DNA from: Tethya wilhelma
Lineage: Eukaryota; Porifera; Demospongiae; Tethyida; Tethyidae
Length of the DNA stretch: 64,000 nt
NCBI GenBank assembly: GCA_964030475.1
Contig: CAXIPT010000007.1
Span: forward strand, 366,489-430,488
Direction of reading: 5' to 3'
Part shown: positions 1 to 11,256 of the stretch, one piece after another
Layout: every line of letters starts with the position of its first letter
Position numbering within the stretch: the first letter of the stretch is position 1
The notes under the pieces: generated by a model
The model's database searches: none
Told to the model about the DNA's origin: nothing
What the model saw: only the letters and a program-made list of their open reading frames with translations
Program-made: the position numbers and the translations under genes

Positions 1-429
1 TGTCTGTCTGTCTGTCTGTCTGTACAGGCTGTTGGGAAGTCGGCTGTCTTCAGAATCACTGCGACTGGTCTGGAGGCACCAGCTCAGGAAACATAAAACT
101 ATAACATTGTTAGCCCCATCCCCAGGTTCAGGTCAAAGGGGGGCCTATAGAGACGATCGAGGCTAGAACATTGTGTAGTGTTTGACTGTTTGTAAAAAAG
201 GTATATTAACAAGAATATGAATTTTTGTTATTATATTAATTTTAATAATAATAATTATTATAATAATTGCTGAAATTGAAAATAAAAATGGTTATAAACA
301 TCGATCCTTTCGATAGCATTAGGAGAACAAGAGAGAGATACAGAAATTTTTTAGCTAAACAAGACTCTTTGACGATGAAAATGAAAAACAACAACACTAA
401 TAATTATTGATCACGATCGATCGAGAGAG
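1..429. other. 3' flank of folliculin
   Basis: Downstream of the minus-strand folliculin stop. A short (TGTC)n run occupies 1-22 and the middle is AT-rich (about 190-300). I see no further exon, RNA gene or inverted repeat here. Confidence 0.5.
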
Positions 430-632
430 CTAGTGTTTTGTGGTGAGTGTTCTGTCGGTCTGTTTCAAGTGAGTCTTGTACTCCTTGCTGAGGGCTGACC
501 GCCAGTACTGAAGGATGGGCAGCTCCTCGTAACCAACCAGGAGGATTTCTTGGAGCAGCTTGGCCAGACGGTCGTTTCTTTGAGGGACATCAAGATGACC
601 CATTTGAGAGAATTTGTACAGCACCTTCACCN

Positions 633-714
<82 letters not shown>

Positions 715-1690
715 ATGCATCAAAATGAGAAGTGCTGAAAAATATCAAACCCAACTCGATCCTGCATGTATTTTGAGGTGAAGTGTATCACTCACTTCAT
801 CCACTCCTCCTTTAGAGCTGTCAACCCTTTACCGACCAGCCCATCGACCAGCACCTCACTAGACAGGAGAGCCACCAACCTCTGGAGGAAGGCAGGATCT
901 GAGGAGAGATAGCAACAGAAACTGAAACACATTCAAATATTTAATTCGATAGACTCTCCCGTAAATAACTTTAAGTAGTAAAAATTTCTCAATCTATAGC
1001 TCTCAGATTGTCCAACTCACATTTCTGCTCGGGGACTCTCGGCTGGGCTGAGTAGACCATGAGTTTATAGCTCTGTAGGAGGTCTGGGTCTCCCAGTGAC
1101 GAGGGTGCATCTTCGTGGGGGGTCTTGGAGTAGTGGCGACCCAGAGGGGGCAGGATGTCCAGGAGGACGTGGAACTCCGAGGAGACCACATGAGGGGGCA
1201 GTTCGACCCCCACTGTCAGACCAAGGAAGTTGCAAACAAATGGCTCCTTGTAGGCGTGGCTGAACCCTACGATACGACAACAGCTCTCAGGTACCAGTTC
1301 CTGGAATGGGAATGGAGTCAGGAAATGCAATGGCATTTTTGAGTCGGTGGAATTGAAAGTTATAACTCGGTTGTTTGAATCAAATAAGGTTAGTATAGTG
1401 GAAATATTGAAACAAATTTGCGTCAAAATTAACAGTTGTATGGTTCTCCTATATGTACCTTCAGTACATCAATGATAGAGGTTACCGTGGTGACATCACT
1501 GCCTCGAACTATCAGCTGGTCTCCCTTCAAAATGTGACTGGCCAGCTCCATAAAGTCAGCCTTATCCAGCACCTATAGTCACGAAGAAAATATATTTAGC
1601 AACAAAAGAGTTGAATTTACATAGAAAAGATACACATGCATCATACCTTGAAAAGATGCCTCAGGGACTGGAAAAATGGCTGATTTCCCT

Positions 1691-1761
<71 letters not shown>

Positions 1762-2152
1762 CAAAAGCAAACTTATCAATGAATGCACACACACACAATG
1801 CTCTGTTAGATGAAACAGTATTAAAAAAAGTGGGACTGTACCCACTATGTATTCACAGCATCCCCTCTGCTCACCTTTGACCATCTCAAACTCCACAGCT
1901 GAGAGTGGTTTGTCTAGGCTCTCTCTGACGTCCAGTGGCCCCTCCTCTGATTGGGAGAGGCTCCGAGTAGGCTCCGCCCTCGCCATCACACGGGGAGGCC
2001 CCTCCACTACGCATTCAATTACCCTTTGACCTCCAGCTTTGAGTAGAAACACAAAGTACTTGTGCAGATAAACAAAGATGTCTTTGTCTCCCGTGAGCTC
2101 CGTTAGAGAGCGACCCGTCTGGTTGGTACGGATACGCCGAAGATGGTCTGGA

Positions 2153-2187
<35 letters not shown>

Positions 2188-3955
2188 GTAAATCATCCCA
2201 GCATGGTTGGTATAACTACAATAATATTATCACTTACGGGAGGAAAGTTTTTGCAGGTGATCATCATAATATTATTATTATAAGCAAGTAATGTGTGTAG
2301 ACAGTTTGGAGGCATGTAAAAGTTTTCATTCAACAAGTGAGCTCCACAAAAACAGCAATAAAATGTTATACTTGCAAGTATGAAAATTTTCTCCATGCAG
2401 TATTTCATGAATATATTCATGAGTATATACCTGGGCCGTGCATGCTGGAAGAGCTGGAGATGAGAGAACGGGAACTGGACGACTTGCACTCTTCTGATTC
2501 TGACCTGAACACAGCACTGGCCTGCAGGTCAATCAAGACAGGATAGGACAAAATAAAGTTGTGTCCAAATAATATCTTGTGCACTCTATACCTTGGATTG
2601 CAGGTCATCGATGAGCTTACGAAAATGTTTGACAAGAAATGGCCAAGAGTTGATGAGAAAGACCCTGTCCATCATCACCACGATGAAACTATACCTGAGA
2701 GAGAATGAGACAAAACATGAGGTCAGGACAGGACAATGAGAGGTCAGGACAGGACAATAGGAGGTCAAGAGATTGGAGATAATATTGTGCAATGAGGTAT
2801 TACTTACACCTGAGTATTACAAACATTTGAACTTCGACCCTGTTAAAGTGGAATACACTGATTTGTCTGTTGTAACAGCAGCAGTACATTAACTCATTAA
2901 CCCATTAGTCACCTGCTTAGTTGCTAAGAGACACACAGTCTCGCTGGCTGTACTCCATTATCTATTACATAATCAACAGTAACTGATTAAGGAGGCCACG
3001 TGGACAACCCCTTCTAACGAAAACAAACAAACAAACAAAACAAGCAAAGTACACAGTGACAGCACGGTGTTTACAATCAAGGTTGCCATGGAAACAAGTG
3101 TATGGGTATATATGAGTGGCCTATGGCACGACCTATATCATAGAATGATACAATGGGAGTACTAGACTAATTTTACATTTTTGGAAGCATTTGTAGACAG
3201 ATATTTTCCACACACTTGAGCACTCGTAAACGAGGTATTCATACCTTCCAGTGACCTTCCTGTCAGGGCAGCTGCCTCTCTAATTACATCACTCCAATCC
3301 TATTACGTACACCCACTAACTCAAATTAATGGGCCACCCACTCACACCTGTATTGGCTGGTAGCTAGTGTGGGTTCCCAGGCCCCCTCTCTCTCTGCCTG
3401 CAAATAGCAACTGCTAATTGCTTATAATTACTATATAGGTTGACTCCTTAAAGACATGGATTGTTCCACACGTGCTTTAATAAAAATTAAATTCTTTTTT
3501 AGCAAATTTTAAGTACATATCATACAAAACAAGGTAGCAAGAAAAAGATTGCTGGCTCAGCAAACTCCTCTGCTACCCCCTCATCCCCTCACCCCTCACC
3601 CCCTCACTCTCACCTCTCACCCCCTCAGCCCCTCAATCTCTCACCCCCTCACTCCCTTACCTCCTCACCCCCTCACCCCCTCACTTACAGTCTAGTGAAT
3701 CCTCTCGACTGAGAGTCCTTCAAGTTGAAGGTGTGAGACAAGACGTGGACCCCACTGTCCTCTCCGAACATGATGGGTCCCTCCCTCCCCGGGCACACCT
3801 CACAGTTGAGACTCCTCACACACGCCTGCCTCACGATGCTGTACAGCTGAGGCTTCTCAGGGTACTGACCACTGATGTAGCTGATTTGAGGCTTGGGGTC
3901 GTATGAGATGAAGCCTGGTTCGTGGGCCAACACAGAGCGACACCCCTGAGAGGGN

Positions 3956-4019
<64 letters not shown>

Positions 4020-4414
4020 GCATAAGGGGGATATTCGGATTTTTATTGCTAGGAAATTTTCACTTTATGAAAAAACAAAAAAACATTAATGATAAAAAAG
4101 GAGTATGTAGCCCAGCTGGTATAAATTATATGAGGCCACAATTACATTGCTACCAAAACAAGTGAAGAGTTAATATGAAATTAATCTCTTAATCTACAGA
4201 AACAAAGCACACTGTTTGGAAAAGAATCATCTACAATTTCTTACTTCACATCTTTCTTTCTCATTTGGAGGTTGTATGGAGGAGAAGGAGCTCTCAGATG
4301 AGGCACTGCTACCACTCCTCTCAGGGGGTGTGGCTACATACGAGGAGGCAGAGTCTGGGATACGTTTGTCGGGAGGTACAGAGTCCATGAGGAGTTGAGC
4401 ATCATGAGCGCTGN

Positions 4415-4497
<83 letters not shown>

Positions 4498-5035
4498 CTG
4501 CCATCCAGACATGTAACAATAATACAACTGTGGGGGGATATAATATTCAATAATTATTGTCACATGACTGCTGATCATGAATCCTGACCACTAGCGACAT
4601 CATAGCATGCTCCAAAACACAGCTCTCCTTACAGAGGTGCATGCACACAGCCAAACGAAACAAGATAGCACCAATAATTCAGACATAGTCAATATAAATT
4701 CATCGATGGTCTAAGAAATTTAATCAGTTTCACAATCAGCAGAAAGGGAGACCGCAATAATGAGAGGTCAAAAATGTCCAATTGACCTGGTCAAATTCCA
4801 TCCAGTATTAAGTTTACTATCAATGGACCATCACAATCAATGGTTTATAAAAACATTGATGACTAAGGCTCACAAGAGAGGGAGAGAGAGAGAAAAAGAA
4901 TTTTTCAGGCTGTATAAATAGACAAAGTTGCTGTATAAACAGCTTCTTTTATAAAGAGTTTCTTACCTGGGTGCAGAAGAGAATACACGGGCCGTGCGTC
5001 TCACAGAAGTGACACAGAGCAACTATCGCGTTCAT
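430..5035 (-). CDS. FLCN: Folliculin (FLCN), 11 coding exons
   Basis: Folliculin is a DENN-type protein that, with FNIP, acts as a GAP for RagC/D at the lysosome in mTORC1/AMPK nutrient signalling. Exons on the minus strand: 4967-5035, 4245-4410, 3689-3945, 2592-2694, 2431-2521, 1875-2147, 1647-1679, 1459-1572, 1021-1300, 796-898, 430-631. The first exon reads [15 protein letters not shown], the third [12 protein letters not shown] and [11 protein letters not shown], the fourth [13 protein letters not shown], the ninth CNFLGL and [10 protein letters not shown], the tenth LKEEWM and the last LSKEYKTHL. All are landmark folliculin segments in the right order. Most junctions keep phase. Exon 1/2 and exon 6/7 do not, and both lie beside dinucleotide arrays (one with an N), so a base or small exon is probably lost there. 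It is divergent from the H-NOX cyclase gene, with 660 bp between the starts. Confidence 0.93.
633..712. repeat. (GT)n microsatellite, FLCN intron 10
   Basis: Uninterrupted GT dinucleotides (CA on the gene strand) directly upstream of the last FLCN exon. The splice acceptor itself contains an N at 632. Confidence 0.95.
1692..1760. repeat. (GA)n microsatellite, FLCN intron 6
   Basis: GA run that reads CT on the gene strand and forms the pyrimidine tract of the 33-nt exon at 1647-1679. Confidence 0.95.
3573..3688. repeat. CTCACCCC-type minisatellite
   Basis: Degenerate tandem of short units such as CCCCTCAC and CCTCACT in FLCN intron 3, running into the donor site of exon 3 at 3689. A similar array lies in a MED23 intron at 47085-47172. 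Confidence 0.8.
3956..4016. repeat. (GA)n microsatellite, FLCN intron 2
   Basis: GA run beside an N at 3955. It reads CT on the gene strand immediately before the acceptor of the exon 3689-3945. Confidence 0.95.
4415..4494. repeat. (GT)n microsatellite, FLCN intron 1
   Basis: GT run next to an N at 4414, abutting the acceptor of FLCN exon 2. The reading-phase mismatch between exons 1 and 2 is at this point. Confidence 0.95.
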
Positions 5036-5695
5036 CCTTCAAGAGAGAGATTCAGAGAGCAGCTAGCTTAGTAGATCGGTGAGTCTGGGACCATTTGTAA
5101 AGTGACATAGGCCTTTTGTTTACAATAGCATGTGACTGTGTAAAGTACTAGAAGGGGTCACATGGTTACAAAAGTGCTGAGTCAGGAGTAATTGGTCAGC
5201 CATGTGAATATCATGAATGCGGATGAGATAAGAGGAGCTTTGATGTCCTTAATTCAATTAGCTCGTAGATGGAATTAATATTTGCTAATAATGCAGAAGT
5301 TTTTCCCTTTTATACACAAATAATTTTAGCTGAGTAGCCATTTGTGTTTGCAGACCGCCCATCTATTTGGGCCAACTCACCGAACAACACCCAGTGAACT
5401 TCAAGAGGAGACAGTTTACCAAACAAGTAAACGATCGAGGTAAGTCTGATTATGAAAGTAGCTAGCAACCAGTTCTAGCTATGAATATTTGTAGAGATTT
5501 TTCTCTCTTTGTTTTGTTCCATTGTAGTTTACTGTGCGTGTGTGTGTCCGGTTTGATCTGGTTTCTAGACTAAAATTTCCATCCAAGCTATAAAATACAT
5601 ACCTACTAAAATTTTCTCAAAAGTAAGACCATTATCTATGGTAAGACAGACAATAAAATTCACTGCCTACTAGTATTGAAAGAGAAAGAGAGACA
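5036..5695. promoter_or_regulatory. Divergent intergenic region FLCN / H-NOX cyclase
   Basis: 660 bp between the two start codons on opposite strands, so it must contain both promoters and both 5' UTRs. A donor-like site (GAG then GTAAGT, about 5438) suggests a non-coding first exon of the cyclase near 5350-5438. No core promoter motif is clear enough to place. Confidence 0.45.
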
Positions 5696-6478
5696 ATGTA
5701 TGGCCTGCTGCTTGATTCGATCCAAAAGTTTATCAGAGAGACCTATGGAGAGAGATACTGGGCCAACATCCGAAGGAGGGCCAAGCTAAGGAACCACTGG
5801 TTTGTGACCCACGAGGTCTACAGTGACTCCGTCATGAATGACCTTGTAGAGGCTGCAGCTGCCGAGCTGGGAGAGGACACAGGCCAGGTCATGAAGATGT
5901 TTGGAGAGTATTTCGTTCAAAATATCGGTCGCTATGGATACGCACGATTGTTGAGAGTTCTTGGACGAGATATGAGGGATTTTTTGAACGGTTTGGACGA
6001 TTTGCACGAGTACCTGAGATTCAGTTACCCCAAAATGCGGCCCCCGTCGTTTCTGTGTGAGAATGAGACTCCCGATGGGATGCTGCTTCATTATACCACT
6101 CAACGAAGGGGCTACCTCAATTACGTCATCGGACAGCTGAAAACTGTGGGAAAAATCTACGACAAGGAACTGGAGGTAAAGATCAGATCGGAAGAGCACA
6201 ATGGCCATGAAACTCACGTCGTTCTGGAGCTGAAGTTTGACAACAGGGAAATGTTGAAGCAACGCAGAGCACCCGTAACTGGAGGGGAGTTTCAAATCGA
6301 CTCGGACACGTTTCTTCGTGTGTTCCCGTTTTGTGTCCTGTTTGACGAGTCCCTGGTGATACGGAGAATTGGTTTGAGACTGAAGGAAGTTTTGCCAGAT
6401 CTGGTGGGTAAACAGTTGGACAGGACATTCACTCTTCGAAAACCACAGTTTGGGAATTTGACCTGGAACACAGTGAGT

Positions 6479-6546
<68 letters not shown>

Positions 6547-6922
6547 ATGTTTGTATGTATGTGTGTATGTAGTTTCTATGCCTCATAGAATGTTAAGAAT
6601 GGTATTGGCTTTCCCACTCCAAGAGCTACACAATTCCTCAGGTAATTGTGTCACTACCACCACCAGTAGCCTCCTCCTGTTAAGGTCCATCAGTGGCCGG
6701 CTAGGAATGGTCACCTTTGAATGGAAGGGTCATTATTTAATGCTGGGACTATGTATGTGTACTATTTAGTGCTATGGTAATGATTGTATGTAATATACCA
6801 AGTCTGTATGATTGTACTGTGGGAGATGTGTGTTTAGGCTTTGTGCTTTTATAGTGATGCATACTACACTCTCACACGCACTCACACACAGGCACACACA
6901 TGTATGCACATGCACACACACA

Positions 6923-6964
<42 letters not shown>

Positions 6965-8484
6965 AGATCTGCATGCACACCAACTGTATGTTCGAGCTCC
7001 TCTCAGTGGATCATGTGACCCGATCCCTCCAACCCTCCGTGGATCGTTCCAGTCCCGGAATGGAATTCTCGACCCCGCCCCCTCAACTGAAGCTAAAGGG
7101 ACAAATGATGATGCTCCCAAACCACAAGCTCATCGGCTTCCTCTGCTCACCAGCGTAAGAGGCTCATCAATAATTCATGAGATTCCAATTGTACAAATTG
7201 TTAAACTCCTAAATAATTGCTACCATTAAAAGTGCCTATGTAGCAATATTGCCAGTGTTTTGTGTAGTCCCTGTAACCTAGTGATAGTGAGCTAAGATTG
7301 ATGTTGTGAAAAACTATTTGTTTGTATTTGTGCTTCCTAGTAGTAGAAAAGACTGTAAACAATTCTGTTTAGCTGTTGAAGATTCACGTTTCTGAGTGGC
7401 CAGCTGCTGTATGATTGCCCTGGCACCTAGCTCTTGTAGCTAGCTAATTCCAGACAGGCTGGTGTTATCATGTAGTCTGCATTAATACTCTTCTGTTGTA
7501 GAGAGTAGCTAGCTGCTGTATGAGCAGCAGCAGCAGCAGCTGGGCCAGGGGCAGCAGCTCAGCTTAGGCAGGCAGCTGTGACAAAAATGTAACCACACCT
7601 CGACTTGAAATTGTGCAATACTGATAAGTTATGAGCACTTTAATATAATAATTATTAGCAATTAAGCAGGGAAAGGCCTGGTTTGACTTTATGAGCCTAT
7701 TCCAAGAATACTGCTATCTTTTTTAGGAGGCTATTCCAAGAAGAATTTATAGCTAACTTTTACCTGTCACCCTCCAGAGGGCCTGTTTTAGGAAGCCATT
7801 CTTGGAACACATTGTAAATTGCTACTAGTCCCTATTGTTCACTTCCTGCCTGGTAGCTACTTACATGAGTTTAGAGTCGGGTTCCTGGTTGGGTCTCTTT
7901 AGTTAGTGTCTAATGCCATTGTGTAGCCAGCACTAAAGAGCTTCTTTAGGAGAGAGAGAGAGAGTGTGTGTGTGTGTATAAATGGTCACTTTTGGACTCA
8001 ATACCGTATAGCGGGAATTTTCGTGGGGGAAAATTTTTGCGTTTTCGTCTTGAAGAGAAATTCGTGGGGAAAATTTTCGTGGATTGCATCTCAACAATAC
8101 GTGACGACCTCGTATTTTACAAATTTCGTGGGGGGAAGTTTTCACGGAAAGCTGCCAAACCGAAAAATTCGCAAAAATTTTCCCCCACGAAAATTTCCTG
8201 CTATACGGTATTGCGTTTGCATTTACATTCTGAAATGGCTATCACGTCACTGTCATGTGATTTTGAGATACTAATCACACGACTGTCATGTGACCCTCTC
8301 CTCTCCCCCTCCTGCTACAGTATGGACAGTCCAGAGGAGCTCTATGAGAGCGGTATCTTCATCAACGACCTCTCCATGCACGACTCCAGCAGGGACTTCA
8401 TTTTGGCTGGCTCTCAGCAGAACCCAGAGTTGAACCTTGCACTTAATCAGGTACCTACCCGGCTATATACTGCCTGTGTATGTA

Positions 8485-8544
<60 letters not shown>

Positions 8545-9164
8545 TGTGTATGACCTCATTGATTATGCACAGTGAAAATATGAATAGCACAGGGAGTGTG
8601 TGTTGCCATGGTAATTATACTGGTTGATTGTTATTTGAAGGAATTCAAATGTTTTTAATGAGGTGTGTGTCTTGGAACATCTGACCTTCCTTTTGAGAGA
8701 AGGGAGATTTTTTTGTCATCTTCTCTTTGTCTAGCAATGTCAGGTTCACTTGAGATCAGCATGGTTGATCTTTTAGTAATTAAGGACTTTTAATTAGATT
8801 CTTGCTTGCCTGAGTGCACTAATTGTACTTTGACCTTCTGGTATGACAACTGAAAGGAACAATGTTCTCATCTCATCTCAATGAGATGCCATGGGAACCA
8901 ACTTCAACCAAACATACCTTTTCTCTCTGTTACATTCTCTGTTTCTTGTTGATGCATGTGTTATATGTGTGGCTGACTGGGACTTGAGCTTCTGGACACG
9001 TGTAAACAAGCCATAACAGTTGCATGGGAAGATATAAAAGAACTACATGCCATGTCTTTTTGGAGTTGGCTTTGAGACTGTATCTACACCTCATGAGTGA
9101 TGATGTGACATGCACTAATGATAAACTGTACTACTTCACTTGACAAAATCTTTTAATCTTTTGN

Positions 9165-9231
<67 letters not shown>

Positions 9232-10257
9232 TCTCTCTCAGGAAAAGATCCGCAGTGCACAATTAGAGGAGAGCATTCAAAGAACGGACCACCTTCTCTT
9301 TCAAATGATCCCCAAACCGATCGCTGATCAGCTCAGAAACGGAGAGACTCCTCTCAACACGTGCCAAGAGTTTGAAAATGTCTCCATCTTGTTCAGTGAC
9401 ATTGTCAGCTTCACTCCGATGTGCTCTCGGCTGCGTCCCATGGAGGTGGTGTGTGTCCTCAATGCCATGTACGTTGCCTTTGACCAGCTCTGTGAGAAAC
9501 ACCACGTCTACAAGGTATTGTTAGACGGGGGTCACAGGGAGTCATGTTGAAATGGGGGAGAGGGGTACGGGGGTCATGTTGAAATTGGGGAGAGGGTTCG
9601 GGGGTCATGTTGAAAGGGGGGAGAGGGGTTGGGGGGTCATGATAGTCATATAATATATTGGTGGAGAAAACCTATCTGTATAATTATGTCCATGGAGTCT
9701 ACATGGCAGTTGAAACGTTTTGCTGTACTTCTAAGCAACTTAGTGACAAATGTCTTCAAAGCTGTACAGCTGTTTCTCTCCTGTCAACAATATGTAGGCA
9801 TCCATTTCCCAGGCCAGTTGTCATGGGCACACACATGTACAGGCATTGAAAGTTGAACCTACAAATCGTTCACAAATAACTCTAGTTCTCTTTAACGAAG
9901 CAATTAATTGATATATCTCCCCCTCAATTAAACCTACTTACACAACCTCAGTTAAACCTGGTACCATTAACAACCCCCCCCCCCCCAATCCCACATCAAA
10001 GCAAGAACAGAGAATGTGTGAGTACCATAATGCCTTGAAATTTTGAGGAGCGTGAATTTCGTGGACTCCTGCCAATGAATCTGTGAAAATATTTCACAGT
10101 ATGAACAACAAATCGAAGACCAAAATAAATTGTTGAAATGTACATAGGCATCACATCTCCACATATAATGGTTATACTCCCATACTAGTTTCTTGAAGGG
10201 AACAAAAATTACAGGTTCTTTCTTGATCAATTCTTCTTCTCTTGTCCTCTCTCTCTN

Positions 10258-10328
<71 letters not shown>

Positions 10329-10499
10329 CTCTCTCCCCTCTAGGTGGAGACCATCGGGGATGCCTACATGGTGATCTGTGGGGCTCCTGAGATGACTCCT
10401 AATCATGCGGAGTACATCACTAACTTTGCCTTTTCTATTATTGAGGCTACGTCGAAGATTAATGATCCATCGACCAGCAAATCATTGGAGATACGAGTT

Positions 10500-10545
<46 letters not shown>

Positions 10546-10546
10546 N

Positions 10547-10639
<93 letters not shown>

Positions 10640-11180
10640 CGTAACCTTTTCTCTGTTACGGGACAAATTTAGGTCTTCACCAATTGTTGTAGAACAATGA
10701 ACTAATTAATTGCCCACCCTTTGATCTCGTCTGGTGTGGTTTGTAGTGTCATGTGACCCTACAAGGATACGGAACTAATTTACTTGAGTCAGCTCTAGAA
10801 ATTTTCTAGAAGTATCTTTTCATTTCTCTCTCTCCCTCCCAGGTATTCACTGTGGCAATGTGGTGGCAGGAGTCGTGGGAGCGTCCATTTTGAGATATGA
10901 TGTCTTTGGAGACACAGTCAATGTGGCAGCTAGAATGGAGGCAACAGGGAAGGTAGGCCGTTGGTTCGGAGAAGTGTTTTTGAAGTGTTTTTGAAGTTAA
11001 CTCGCTTAAAAAGCGCTGTCTCCATTGATAACATTATTTTATTTTGCAGCCCATGTTGGTCCATGTTAGTGAGGCAATTGCTGAGCAGCTGCAGGGAACT
11101 AGCTTTGTAGTGAAGAAGAGAGGGAAGGTTGAAGTGAAGGTAAGGGATGAGGACACTGTGGCTTGTTTTTTTTTTTATTN

Positions 11181-11256
<76 letters not shown>

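Noticed and set aside
1115..1342. Plus-strand ORF opposite FLCN exon 9
   Set aside because: Shadow of the minus-strand exon, whose folliculin homology is clear.
6185..6200. Sixteen bases identical to the start of the Illumina read-1 adapter (AGATCGGAAGAGCACA) inside cyclase exon 1
   Set aside because: It lies in frame and its translation (RSEEH) fits the conserved H-NOX/HNOBA linker, with homology continuing on both sides. There is no N or repeat at the site, so I take it as coincidence, unlike 25485-25506.
10344..10700. HTHT/VCVC-type ORFs around dinucleotide arrays throughout the window
   Set aside because: Simple-repeat artefacts; only the flanking exon parts are real.
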